NCBI GenBank assembly: GCA_900321655.1
Contig: ONWU01000005.1
Location: 1-54,627 of the forward strand
Direction: 5' to 3'
DNA length: 54,627 nucleotides
Source of the DNA: an uncultured Bacteroidales bacterium
GTDB taxonomy: Bacteria; Bacteroidota; Bacteroidia; Bacteroidales; UBA932
Made by a program: the position numbers and the translations under genes. Position 1 is the first letter of the stretch. The number at the start of each line of letters is the position of its first letter. Of the stretch, positions 34,785 to 43,060 are shown piece after piece. Below the pieces are notes generated by a model, which had not been told where the DNA came from, made no database searches, and saw only the letters and a program-made list of their open reading frames with translations.

Positions 34785-35828
34785 CTATTTGACAAGGAAT
34801 TTCCGGTACCGCTCCAGCTGGGCCTCCAGGGCCAGCTCATCCACCTGGGCCAGGGGATGGAAGATGTCTACGGAGGGCTTTCCGGCGGCGTAGGACCAGT
34901 TTCCCACCACTTCACCGTCCAGCAGGATGACGGGCCAGAAGATGCCCCGGTTGTTGTGTGCGCGGTGGCTGTGGTCTGGATGGACGGCCACGTGCCGGCT
35001 CTTATAGCCGATGAGGTATTCGTCGTAAGAGGGGAGCAGGGTTACGGTACCGCTTCGGAACCCGCGTGTGCGGCTGTCCCGGTGTCGGTAGAAGGTGAGT
35101 TTCTTCCAACGCTCTTCAATGATTTCCGGACGGATGGCCTCCAGCCCTTGCTTGCACTCCGTGATGCCAAGACCGCTCCACCACACAAAGTCTTCCAAGG
35201 TGGCGGGGCCGTGGCTGCGGAAGTACTTCCGGGCCAGTAGGGCCAGGGCTTCTTCCCGGGGAACGGGACTGAGCGGCGGGAGTTTCTTTTCCGTCAAGGC
35301 GTAGCTCTGTTTCAAGGCATAGAGGTCTCCGCTGCAAAGGAGGCCGGAGTACTCCGAGAGACGGATGTGATAGGAAAGCCGCTGGTCTTCCATTGAGAAG
35401 CCCTTTTCCTCCAGCGCCTTGGCAAAATCGGCCTTCTGGGCTATTCTGTGCAGGGTTAGATGGTCGTAGAAAACCTGCTGCACGGCGTCCTGCTCGGCCC
35501 TCGGGATGCTGACTCCATTGGAATTCATCCAGCCCGCCAGGCCACGGAGGGCGTTGGCTTTGCACAGCTCCAGCATCCAGCGCCAGTCTTCCCCGGCCAC
35601 CAGCTGCCAGGTGGTTCTGAACAGGTGTCCGCGCACAATCCGTCCCTCATCGTAGTCTTTTTTGAAGGTCTTGGCCGATGGCCTTTTGGTGCGCATCTCC
35701 ACGGCCCAGCGCATCAGCCGGAACTCCTGCGCCTGCAAAGCCCCCATCCACTCCACCACATCGTGCGGCGAGGTGAACTGCGGGCAAATCAGTTGCTGAT
35801 TGAGGAGTCTGGCAGATACCGGATTCAT
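34785..35828 (-). CDS. AlkZ-like winged-helix DNA glycosylase
   Basis: This 347-residue protein belongs to the HTH_42 family, which includes the interstrand crosslink and alkylation glycosylases AlkZ and YcaQ. The catalytic Gln-x-Gln pair is present (GALQAQEF, Gln32 and Gln34), followed by winged-helix segments. The C-terminal region has the typical LLPSYDEYLIGYKSR motif. Family members remove damaged bases or unhook crosslinks, often protecting producers from DNA-damaging natural products. It has a perfect minus-strand -7 box and is divergent from an MFS transporter. Confidence 0.85.
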   Translation of the reverse strand: MNPVSARLLNQQLICPQFTSPHDVVEWMGALQAQEFRLMRWAVEMRTKRPSAKTFKKDYDEGRIVRGHLFRTTWQLVAGEDWRWMLELCKANALRGLAGWMNSNGVSIPRAEQDAVQQVFYDHLTLHRIAQKADFAKALEEKGFSMEDQRLSYHIRLSEYSGLLCSGDLYALKQSYALTEKKLPPLSPVPREEALALLARKYFRSHGPATLEDFVWWSGLGITECKQGLEAIRPEIIEERWKKLTFYRHRDSRTRGFRSGTVTLLPSYDEYLIGYKSRHVAVHPDHSHRAHNNRGIFWPVILLDGEVVGNWSYAAGKPSVDIFHPLAQVDELALEAQLERYRKFLVK

Positions 35829-35858
35829 TTTTTACGAGCAGCTTGTTGAGGGTATCGG

Positions 35859-35889
35859 CAAATTTAGGTAAAATGCTTAATTTTGCCAA
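35859..35889. promoter_or_regulatory. Divergent promoters for the AlkZ-like gene and the MFS gene
   Basis: On the minus strand a TTG (35889-35887), 20 nt spacer and -7 TAAATTTG (35866-35859) drive the AlkZ-like gene. On the plus strand a -7 TAATTTTG (35878-35885) lies 13 nt before the MFS ATG. The two overlap, so they may compete. Confidence 0.65.
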
Positions 35890-35898
35890 GGAAAACAA

Positions 35899-37074
35899 AT
35901 GGGAATGAAAGACTATAGAAAAACCAAACTGGCGTGTTATCTGGGTTTTGTGACGCAGGCCATCGTGGCTAATTTCACGCCGCTTCTGTTTATGGCTTTT
36001 CACCGTGAGTACGGGATCCCTATCGCCAGCCTGGCCCTCATCCCGGCTGTCTTCTATGTGGTTCAGCTGGTTACAGATTTCCTTTGTGCCAAGTTCAAGA
36101 ATATAGACTATCGCAGGAGCATCATCGTTTCGGAGGTGACATCGGCCCTGGGCCTCATGGGGCTGGCCTTTGTGCCCGGTCTTTTCCACAATCCGCTGAT
36201 AGGCATCCTCCTTTGCGTCACGGTCTATGCCGTGGGTAGCGGCCTCATCGAGGTGCTTTGCAGTCCCATCATCGAGGCCTGTCCTTTCCCCAACAAGGAG
36301 GGGATGATGAGCCTGCTCCATTCCTTCTACTGCTGGGGTGCCGTGGGCGTTATCCTGGGCTCTACACTGTTCTTTACGGTGTTCGGACTGGACAACTGGC
36401 GCATCCTGGCTTGTCTGTGGGCCCTGATTCCTCTCTATAACATTGTCAATTTCGCCATTTGCCCCATCGAGCCCATCGTGGCCGATTCCGAAGGGATGAG
36501 TATGGGACAGCTGCTCCGCAACCGGACTTTCTGGCTCTTTTTGCTTTTGATGATTGCCGCCGGGGCGTCCGAGAGCACGATGGCGCAGTGGACATCGGCC
36601 TTTGCCGAGGCGTCCCTGGGCGTAGACAAGGCCATCGGAGACCTGGCAGGTCCCTGCGGCTTCGCCTTCTGTATGGGGCTCGGGCGGCTCTGGTACGGAA
36701 AGAAAGGGCAGAAGATGGATTTGTCGGCCTATATGACCGGGGCCGGTATTCTGACCTTTGCCGCCTATCTGACGGCATCCCTTGTCCGTATCCCTATGAT
36801 CAGTCTGGCGGGTTGTATGGTCAGTGGCCTGGCCGTGGGCATTATGTGGCCCGGATCCATCAGCCTTACATCGGCCCGGATGCCCGGCGGCGGGACGGCG
36901 CTATTTGCCCTGCTGGCCTTGGCAGGAGATGCTGGCGGCACCTTCGGCCCTTCTCTTGTCGGTATCTGTACCCAGTCGGGAGGAGACAATATCCAAAGCG
37001 GAATCCTGGCCGCATCCATTTTCCCTGCCCTCCTGGTCCTGTGCCTTCTGGCCATCCGGCGCAGGAGGGTGTAA
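35899..37074 (+). CDS. MFS transporter
   Basis: This 391-residue protein has about twelve transmembrane helices in the major facilitator pattern, with a loop resembling the family A-motif after helix 2 (FKNIDYRRS) and a Gly-rich LLALAGDAGGTFGPSLVG near the C-terminus. The overall shape suggests a FucP-like sugar or organic solute importer, but the substrate is not readable. It shares an intergenic promoter region with the AlkZ-like gene and is not part of a larger operon. Confidence 0.82.
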   Translation: MGMKDYRKTKLACYLGFVTQAIVANFTPLLFMAFHREYGIPIASLALIPAVFYVVQLVTDFLCAKFKNIDYRRSIIVSEVTSALGLMGLAFVPGLFHNPLIGILLCVTVYAVGSGLIEVLCSPIIEACPFPNKEGMMSLLHSFYCWGAVGVILGSTLFFTVFGLDNWRILACLWALIPLYNIVNFAICPIEPIVADSEGMSMGQLLRNRTFWLFLLLMIAAGASESTMAQWTSAFAEASLGVDKAIGDLAGPCGFAFCMGLGRLWYGKKGQKMDLSAYMTGAGILTFAAYLTASLVRIPMISLAGCMVSGLAVGIMWPGSISLTSARMPGGGTALFALLALAGDAGGTFGPSLVGICTQSGGDNIQSGILAASIFPALLVLCLLAIRRRRV

Positions 37075-37082
37075 GGGAACGG

Positions 37083-37157
37083 TTACTTGATAACGCCCAG
37101 TTCCTGACAGAGTGTGTTGGCCATGGCCGTAGCGTGAAAAACCTTTCCAAGATGGCT
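37083..37157 (-). pseudogene. Short gene remnant resembling the 3' end of kbl
   Basis: On the minus strand a 25-codon open stretch ends in ELGVIK and a TAA stop. Its last 23 nt (37083-37105) are identical to the 3' end of kbl at 48496-48518. Upstream of about residue 6 the similarity to Kbl fades, and a stop codon closes the frame beyond 37157. It may be a relic of a Kbl-like (alpha-oxoamine synthase) gene; the match is too short to be certain. Confidence 0.35.
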
Positions 37158-37223
37158 CAATCCTGGTCATAAAGATACAACCTCACAAAATGTGGGAACA
37201 ATGTGGGAACTCTTTGGGAAAGC

Positions 37224-37256
37224 AAATGCCCCTGGAGTGCGTCCAGAGGCATTTTT
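37224..37256. terminator. Hairpin next to the 3' end of tRNA-Cys
   Basis: A 13 bp stem (37224-37236 with 37242-37254, one G-T wobble) with a 5 nt loop is followed on the plus strand by a T-run, so it could terminate transcription from the MFS side. On the minus strand it begins right after the CCA end of tRNA-Cys and could serve as that gene's 3' hairpin. Two tandem copies of ATGTGGGAAC lie just upstream (37189-37209). Confidence 0.6.
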
Positions 37257-37329
37257 GGAGGTACCAAGCGGAATCGAACCGCTGTAGCAGGTTTTGCAGA
37301 CCTGTGCCTAACCACTCGGCCATAGTACC
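37256..37329 (-). tRNA. tRNA-Cys (anticodon GCA)
   Basis: The minus strand folds as a complete cloverleaf: acceptor GGTACTA pairing with TGGTACC, D-arm with GTGGTTAGGCA, anticodon arm CAGGT-CTGCAAA-ACCTG with GCA, T-arm with GGTTCGATTCC, U73 as expected for cysteine, and an encoded CCA. It has a perfect -7 box (TATCTTTG, 37349-37342), flanked by 8 nt inverted arms (37332-37339, 37357-37364). A truncated inverted copy lies at 32474-32553. Confidence 0.95.
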
Positions 37330-37341
37330 AGTTCGGGAATG

Positions 37342-37349
37342 CAAAGATA
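37342..37349 (-). promoter_or_regulatory. Promoter of tRNA-Cys
   Basis: The -7 box TATCTTTG reads 37349 to 37342, 12 nt before the first tRNA base. It lies inside a hairpin-forming repeat TTCGGGAA...TTCCCGAA, which may also act as the 3' hairpin of the NRPS-like operon transcript. Confidence 0.65.
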
Positions 37350-37377
37350 GCAGGTTTTCCCGAAACTACAAAAAAAC

Positions 37378-39822
37378 TCAGATATTATTGAGGAAATAAT
37401 CTATAACCATATCCTTACTTTCCTGGGTGGTCAGGAATTGGAAATGGTCTGTATCGGAGTGGACAATCTCACATTGGGGATAACGTTTCTTCCAACGCTG
37501 CTCATTGGTTTTGAATTCAGCCAATTCCATTTCCCTGAGTTCGGGAGATTTTACAAAGTTGCTATTGATAGGGATTGCTTCCGTGAAGTGGGTGGAAACG
37601 ATGGAGGTAACCGGTCCGTTGTAGGTTTCCTCGGGCATGGTGGCCATCAGCTTGACGTCCAGTTCACTCCGGTGTTTGTTCCGTTCTTCACTCAGGTGAG
37701 GGAAGTAGTAGCCGGGCATAATCATCTCCTGGATTTTGATGTCGCGGTCCAGTTCTCCGTCCAGGACAATCACACGGGGTTTGTAGCTTTGTTTGTTGTA
37801 GATGCGGGCAGCAAGGGCCAGGGCCTGCTCACCGCCGGCGCAGAATCCCGTAATAACCGCCACGTTGCGCTCTTTGATTACGCGTTCTATATACGTCTGA
37901 TAGATATCAAGCAGGCCGTTCATGTCTGTCACTTGATCCTCCATGATGGTATGATAGGACTCGATGGCGTAGATGGCATACTTCTGGGAAACTTTCCGGG
38001 CCCATTCTCCAAAGAGGAAGTCAAAGCTGGTGAATCCGCTGATGACTATAATGACCGGTTTCTCCGGTTCGTTTTCTCCGTTGCCAAACCAGAAAGCATT
38101 GGGGTGCTTTTCGGCGGCCATGATGCGGCGAATGGTCCTCAGGGAATAGAAATCGTTGGCGGTAAGGTGAACGCCGGTCTGGTCTATCAATACAATCAGC
38201 TGCATGATGTGCAGGGATGTAATACCTACATCATTGATCAGATCGGCATCGATATTGATGCTGGGCAGGCCGAGAAGTTCGGCAGCGGCATTAACGAGCA
38301 GCTCTTCGCGCGGACTGATGGGCTCTTCATTGATGGTAATGGGACTGATGGCTTCGTTGACAAGGGTCGATTGGTCAATCTTACCGTTGATGTTCAGTTT
38401 AAACTCCTTGACCTGATTCCAGTAGGTGGGAACCATGTAGGCGGGGAGTTCCTTGGCCAGATTTTTCTTGATGGAATCGAAGCCCTTCACGCCAGGGGCC
38501 AGCATGACATAGGCCACTATATACTTCTCGGTACCTACCTGCTCAAGGCGCACAAAAGCCCTTGTCACACCTTCCTGCCTTTCAATAGCGGCAGTGATTT
38601 CTCCCAGTTCAATGCGGAAACTGCGCAGTTTGATCTGGCCGTCTTTGCGGCCCACGTAATTGAAACTGCCGTCCGGGTTAAGCTTTACCAAGTCTCCGCT
38701 GTGATACAGCCTGGATACGTCTATTCCGTCGTGCTCTTTTTCGAAGGGGTTCTCGGTAAAGACCCGGGACGTCAGTTCCGGACGGTTCCAGTAGCCGTTG
38801 GTAACCTGCATACCCGCAATGCAGAGTTCTCCGGATTCTCCGGGAGCTACCTGTTTGCCTTCTTCGTTGACCACATAGCAAACAGTGCCTAGGGCGGGTT
38901 TGCCTATGCACTGCCATTCATCGGCATTCTTAAACTCGTGGGTAGTCATAACCACGCAGGTCTCGGTGGGGCCGTATGCATTGACAAAACGGTAGGGGTA
39001 CTTTCCGGCTATTTTGCTGGTGAGGCTCTGCGGAATGGCTTCGCCACCGGCCGATAAGGTTTCCATGGCGGGGAAATTGTAATCGGGGAAGATGGCCAGC
39101 AGGGAAGGGGGCATAAAGGCAAAGGTAACCTCCTTCTGTTTGATTAGACTGTGAAGAAGCACGGCATTGTGCCTCTCTTCATTCTGGGCAATGATGAGCG
39201 TTCCGCCATAGAAGAGCGAGGAATAGATCTCCAGGACCGAAGCGTCAAAGCTGATGCTGGCGAACTGGAGGATGACGGAGTGGTCGCTAATCTGGAAATT
39301 GTCCGGATGGCACACCGTCTGGCAGTAACTGTAAAGGGCCTTATAGGGGACAGAAACGCCTTTGGGCTGTCCCGTAGTGCCGGAAGTATAAATCATGTAT
39401 ACCTCTGAAAAGCCTCTTTTCAGGAGGGGGAGAGGCTCTGTCAGGGGACTGGAAAGAAGTTCGTCGATATTATCGGCCGTTATCAGGAAACTTACGCCGG
39501 CATCCTTGCAGATAAAGTCTCTGCGCTCCAGGGGATTCTCTACGTCAATGGGAACATAAGAGCAGCCCAGTTTGACGGAAGCCAGCATGCAAGGCAGGTA
39601 ATGTTGGTTTCTGCCCAGGTATATACCAATGCGGACAGGAACCTCCGGGTCACCGGCATGGATATCTATCCTGGAAGCCAGGCCGGAAGCTATGCGGTTG
39701 GCCATCTCATCCATCTGGGCATACGTAACCTCTTGTTTGCCAATGATGTATGCGGCCTTATCCCGATATGTCTCAATAATGTTCCTTAACCTTTCTGTCA
39801 GTTTTTCGAAATATATATCCAT
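37378..39822 (-). CDS. NRPS-like enzyme, A-T-TE (no condensation domain)
   Basis: This 814-residue protein has an adenylation domain (about 1-490), a carrier domain (about 505-575) and a thioesterase-type alpha/beta hydrolase (about 588-814). Adenylation motifs are YTSGTTGQPKG (145-155), NAYGPTE (281-287), YHSGD (373-377), GRKDGQIKLRSFR (391-403) and Lys481 in NINGK. The carrier Ser is Ser536 (DVGITSL). The thioesterase elbow is GFCAGG, with Cys661 where Ser is usual, and Asp688 and His793 complete a triad. By eye, the pocket residues read D-A-L-F-L-A-A-V-V-K, suggesting a hydrophobic amino acid. It is last in a six-gene operon, 20 nt after the TonB receptor. The product is unknown. Confidence 0.85.
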   Translation of the reverse strand: MDIYFEKLTERLRNIIETYRDKAAYIIGKQEVTYAQMDEMANRIASGLASRIDIHAGDPEVPVRIGIYLGRNQHYLPCMLASVKLGCSYVPIDVENPLERRDFICKDAGVSFLITADNIDELLSSPLTEPLPLLKRGFSEVYMIYTSGTTGQPKGVSVPYKALYSYCQTVCHPDNFQISDHSVILQFASISFDASVLEIYSSLFYGGTLIIAQNEERHNAVLLHSLIKQKEVTFAFMPPSLLAIFPDYNFPAMETLSAGGEAIPQSLTSKIAGKYPYRFVNAYGPTETCVVMTTHEFKNADEWQCIGKPALGTVCYVVNEEGKQVAPGESGELCIAGMQVTNGYWNRPELTSRVFTENPFEKEHDGIDVSRLYHSGDLVKLNPDGSFNYVGRKDGQIKLRSFRIELGEITAAIERQEGVTRAFVRLEQVGTEKYIVAYVMLAPGVKGFDSIKKNLAKELPAYMVPTYWNQVKEFKLNINGKIDQSTLVNEAISPITINEEPISPREELLVNAAAELLGLPSINIDADLINDVGITSLHIMQLIVLIDQTGVHLTANDFYSLRTIRRIMAAEKHPNAFWFGNGENEPEKPVIIVISGFTSFDFLFGEWARKVSQKYAIYAIESYHTIMEDQVTDMNGLLDIYQTYIERVIKERNVAVITGFCAGGEQALALAARIYNKQSYKPRVIVLDGELDRDIKIQEMIMPGYYFPHLSEERNKHRSELDVKLMATMPEETYNGPVTSIVSTHFTEAIPINSNFVKSPELREMELAEFKTNEQRWKKRYPQCEIVHSDTDHFQFLTTQESKDMVIDYFLNNI

Positions 39823-39842
39823 ACACTACTTGTTAATAATTC

Positions 39843-42194
39843 TTAGAACTTGAAAGCCACGTGGCCCAGTATCCAGCGTCCGGCCTGCCGCATGGGAGCT
39901 ACACTGGATCCGCCTTGAACGTAAACCGTATTGGCAATGTTATAAACATTGATGCCCATTTCCACTTTCCAGATGTGGTAGCTGGCACCCAAGTCAAACA
40001 GCACGCGTGCCGGAATGTCAATGTTCAGGGGTTCTGCTCCAGGCAGGGCGTACTCGCTGTACTGTTTGGAAACAAAGTGGGCGTGAGCGTTGATCTTGAG
40101 CCCCTTCAGCACCTCATAGGATGCGGTAAGGTTGGCCTGCCAGTCCGGGATATTGTAAACGCTGTGGTTGATGATGCCGAAGTTCTGGGAATCCAGCACC
40201 CGCTGCCAAGTAACGTTACCGTCCACCATGAAACGGGAGAAGGAGTAACCGGCTACAAGCTCTACACCGGCGTTGGTAAGACTACCGGCGTTGGTGTTAC
40301 CCAATTCACTCTGGATGATGAAATTATCGGCCTTATTGATAAAGCCGTTGAGTTCCAGTTTCAGGCCCGGGACAATCTTTCCGTCGCTGTAGACAGACAT
40401 CTGCCAGGAGTTCAGGTATTCGGGGGAGAGATCTGCATCTCCGGAGTTAATGTCAAACGTGTTGTTGCGGTAGTAATACGGTGAGTCTACGAAAGACTTG
40501 GAATAGCTGATTTTGGCACTCCACTTGGGGAAGGAGTAGATCAGGGCTATACGGGGGGACAGCTCGTTCATCACCTTGCCGTGGGAGCGCTTCTTGAAGT
40601 CATATCGCAGGCCGGCATTCATAACCAGTCCCTTCCAGGTGTGCTTGACCTGGAGATAGGCGTCGGCGCTGGTCTCCTTGCCAGTGTATAATACCTTGAG
40701 GTCGTTGTATGTCTTCAGGATTACGCTGAAATCATTTCCTTCCAGGTAGCTGGCGTCGGACAGCGTGAAATTGTTGAAGTGACCGCCCACCATGATGATC
40801 CCCGAATGGTTCTTCCCAAAATTATAGTTGTAACTGCCCTGGGCCGAAACGCCATAAGTGTATTCGTTCCAGTTGGCGCTTTGGAATACTCCGTCGTAGA
40901 GTTCGAGGGTAACCCACTCCGCTCCGTTGGGATGGATTTCGTTGGATCCCACATCCGGAATCTTGTCTCCGCCAATCTGGTAGCGCTGCTGATTTTGCGA
41001 GTCAAAGAACACGGTAGCCTGCCAGGCAAATTTACCTGCGTTGTCGGAGTAACCTATCTCCGCATGTTGGGAACCGATGGCATAACCCGGAGCGTTGTTG
41101 TTGAGAAGACGGTATTTTTCGTAGCTGTACGGGGTAAAGAAATAACTCAGGGCCAAGGGCGCCACCGTCTTTGCGAAGCGGCGGTTATAAAGGAGATGGA
41201 TTTTGTTCCATTTCAAGGCTACACCCAGGTCGTAGGAGGGCGTCTTATTATAGCCTCCAATAATCATATCGCCTTCAATGGGCGTGTCCGAATAGGGCTG
41301 TTCGTCCCAGTTGGCGCCATAATGCACCTTCTGACCGGTGGCCTGATAGACGGTGGCCCAGGTCAGGAGGTCCAAAGACAGGTAGCGCTTGCCAAACAGG
41401 AGGTCTCCGCGAAGCTGTCCGTAGTTGCCCACGCTGGCCTTGGCCAGGAAACCGTCCACATCGGAGCCTTCCTTGGTGATGAGGTTCACTACACCCGTAA
41501 GAGCCACGCCGCCGTACAGGGATGAGGCAGGTCCTCGCAGCACCTCAATCTGCTTGACTTTTTCCAGGCTGATGGAGAAATCGGGGCTGGCTGCGTTGGT
41601 GGAATAACTGTTGAGGCGGTGGCCGTTGAGCATGATGAGAATCTTCTCCTGCCCGGAGGAGTAGATGCCTCGCATAGCCACGTTCATCTCTTCGTTGCAG
41701 GCTATGTCGGTCATGCCGGGAACGTAGGCAATCAGGGCTTCCTTCAGGGTTCTGGCCCCAATGCTCCGGATCATCTCCTCCGTGATGAGGGTCACCGGCA
41801 CGGGCGCCTCTTCAATGGATTCGGCCTGTTGGGAAGCCGTGGTAATGGTGGCGGTCTTGCCGGCCTTGATGCGGTTCACCATTTCGGCGAAGCGGGGAGC
41901 GTCGTTGTAAACGCTGTAATAAGGGTCTACGGCCAGCAGGCGGGAGACCCACGACTGTGCCACTTCGGGTTTGTCCATGTTGAGGTTGCACAGGGCAAGC
42001 AGCCGGTATACGCCAATGCGCGTCTCTCCTTTGAAGCTGTTCACCGAGCCGGTAAGCAGGGAGTCGGCTTTCTGGAAATGGCCGAGCTCATAAGCTTCCT
42101 GGGCCGACTCATACACTCGCGTAGCTTCCTGTGCCCGGGCGGCCGAAGCGATAAGCAGGATAAGGAGCGCGGTTATGTATCTCTGGAATCTCAT
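39843..42194 (-). CDS. TonB-dependent outer-membrane receptor with TPR-like N-terminus
   Basis: This 783-residue protein has a signal peptide (1-21), a TPR-like helical region (about 25-110, AYELGHFQKADSLL and RLLALCNLNMDKPEVAQSW), a plug domain (about 125-235, PVTLITEEMIRSIGA and IEVLRGPASSLYGGVALTGVVN) and a beta-barrel ending in phenylalanine (FKF). It looks like a siderophore/vitamin-type receptor; there is no SusD partner or SusC-type N-terminal domain. Its ATG overlaps the upstream histidine kinase stop by 4 nt. Uptake of the neighbouring NRPS-like enzyme's product, or of a metal complex, is inferred from context. Confidence 0.85.
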   Translation of the reverse strand: MRFQRYITALLILLIASAARAQEATRVYESAQEAYELGHFQKADSLLTGSVNSFKGETRIGVYRLLALCNLNMDKPEVAQSWVSRLLAVDPYYSVYNDAPRFAEMVNRIKAGKTATITTASQQAESIEEAPVPVTLITEEMIRSIGARTLKEALIAYVPGMTDIACNEEMNVAMRGIYSSGQEKILIMLNGHRLNSYSTNAASPDFSISLEKVKQIEVLRGPASSLYGGVALTGVVNLITKEGSDVDGFLAKASVGNYGQLRGDLLFGKRYLSLDLLTWATVYQATGQKVHYGANWDEQPYSDTPIEGDMIIGGYNKTPSYDLGVALKWNKIHLLYNRRFAKTVAPLALSYFFTPYSYEKYRLLNNNAPGYAIGSQHAEIGYSDNAGKFAWQATVFFDSQNQQRYQIGGDKIPDVGSNEIHPNGAEWVTLELYDGVFQSANWNEYTYGVSAQGSYNYNFGKNHSGIIMVGGHFNNFTLSDASYLEGNDFSVILKTYNDLKVLYTGKETSADAYLQVKHTWKGLVMNAGLRYDFKKRSHGKVMNELSPRIALIYSFPKWSAKISYSKSFVDSPYYYRNNTFDINSGDADLSPEYLNSWQMSVYSDGKIVPGLKLELNGFINKADNFIIQSELGNTNAGSLTNAGVELVAGYSFSRFMVDGNVTWQRVLDSQNFGIINHSVYNIPDWQANLTASYEVLKGLKINAHAHFVSKQYSEYALPGAEPLNIDIPARVLFDLGASYHIWKVEMGINVYNIANTVYVQGGSSVAPMRQAGRWILGHVAFKF

Positions 42195-43054
42195 TTTGCA
42201 ATCTTTACAGGAATGATGAACGTGAAGGTGGTTCCTACTTTGGGCGCTGTCTCTACGAGCAGCTGTCCGTTATGATTCTTGGTAATTAAATCATAGGTGA
42301 TACCCATTCCCAGGCCGGTTCCCTGACCGGCGGGCTTGGTGGTGAAGAAATTCTCGAAAATCTTGGCTTTTATTTCGGGGGTCATGCCCATTCCGTTGTC
42401 CGTGATATCAATCCTGAGGTCTCCCTCATTTCCGTCCTTGGGTGTGAAGGCCACTTTGGCAGTGATGGTGGGTTTGTAGTCGGGGCCTTCCTGGCCGGTC
42501 CTTTCCTTAACCGTGTAGCAGGCGTTGTTCATAACGTTGAGAACGGCGCGGCTCAGGTCCTGGGGAATGACCATGAATTTGGGCAGCCCTTCCGGAATCT
42601 CTTCCTGGATGGAAATGTTGAAGCTCTTGTCATTGGCGCGCATGGCATGGTAGCTGAGCCACACGTATTCGTGGACCAGCTGGCCAATGTCTGTGGGGAG
42701 TTTTTCGCCCGCCTTGCCGCGGCTTTGCAGCAGGATGCCCCGGATGATGCTGATGGCACGCTCTCCGTGTTCCTGGATCTTGGCCAGGTTTTCCTTCAGA
42801 TCGGCCGAAATGTCCTGGAGATCGTCGGCATCGTCTTTTTCCAGCTTGTCCCCGCAGTGGCTCAGGATATCCTGCATGTCCTCCAGCAGATTGGCCGACA
42901 TCTTGCTGAAGTTGATGACAAAATTAAGCGGGTTCTGTATTTCGTGGGCAATACCGGCACTGAGGAGACCCAGGGAGGCCATCTTTTCCTGCTTGTGCAA
43001 CTGTTGCTGCAAATATTCCACCTGTTTTTTCAGGTCTTCCATTTCCACATCCAT
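42191..43054 (-). CDS. Soluble sensor histidine kinase
   Basis: This 287-residue protein has no membrane helix. It has an N-terminal coiled coil (1-25), a HisKA-type dimerisation domain with the phosphoacceptor His37 (SAGIAHEIQNPLNF), and a complete ATPase domain (N box VLNVMNNACYTV, G1 DITDNGMGM, F box FFTTK, G2 GTGLGMGI). It lies between a membrane sensor that has lost its own phospho-accepting His and the TonB receptor gene. It probably receives the signal from that partner and phosphorylates the REC-SpoIIE protein of the same operon. This routing is inferred. Confidence 0.9.
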   Translation of the reverse strand: MDVEMEDLKKQVEYLQQQLHKQEKMASLGLLSAGIAHEIQNPLNFVINFSKMSANLLEDMQDILSHCGDKLEKDDADDLQDISADLKENLAKIQEHGERAISIIRGILLQSRGKAGEKLPTDIGQLVHEYVWLSYHAMRANDKSFNISIQEEIPEGLPKFMVIPQDLSRAVLNVMNNACYTVKERTGQEGPDYKPTITAKVAFTPKDGNEGDLRIDITDNGMGMTPEIKAKIFENFFTTKPAGQGTGLGMGITYDLITKNHNGQLLVETAPKVGTTFTFIIPVKIAK

Positions 43055-43060
43055 AATATA

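Noticed and set aside
37189-37209. Start of a CRISPR or tandem repeat array
   Set aside because: Only two copies of a 10 nt unit are present; no spacers or cas genes occur anywhere in the window.
32474-37366. Integrated element with tRNA attachment sites
   Set aside because: The repeats are inverted, keep the 5' half of the tRNA instead of the 3' half, and no integrase or mobilisation gene is present. A duplication or inversion explains it better.
39843-42194. Polysaccharide utilisation locus (SusC/SusD pair)
   Set aside because: There is no SusD-like lipoprotein, no glycoside hydrolase, and the receptor lacks the SusC-type N-terminal domain.
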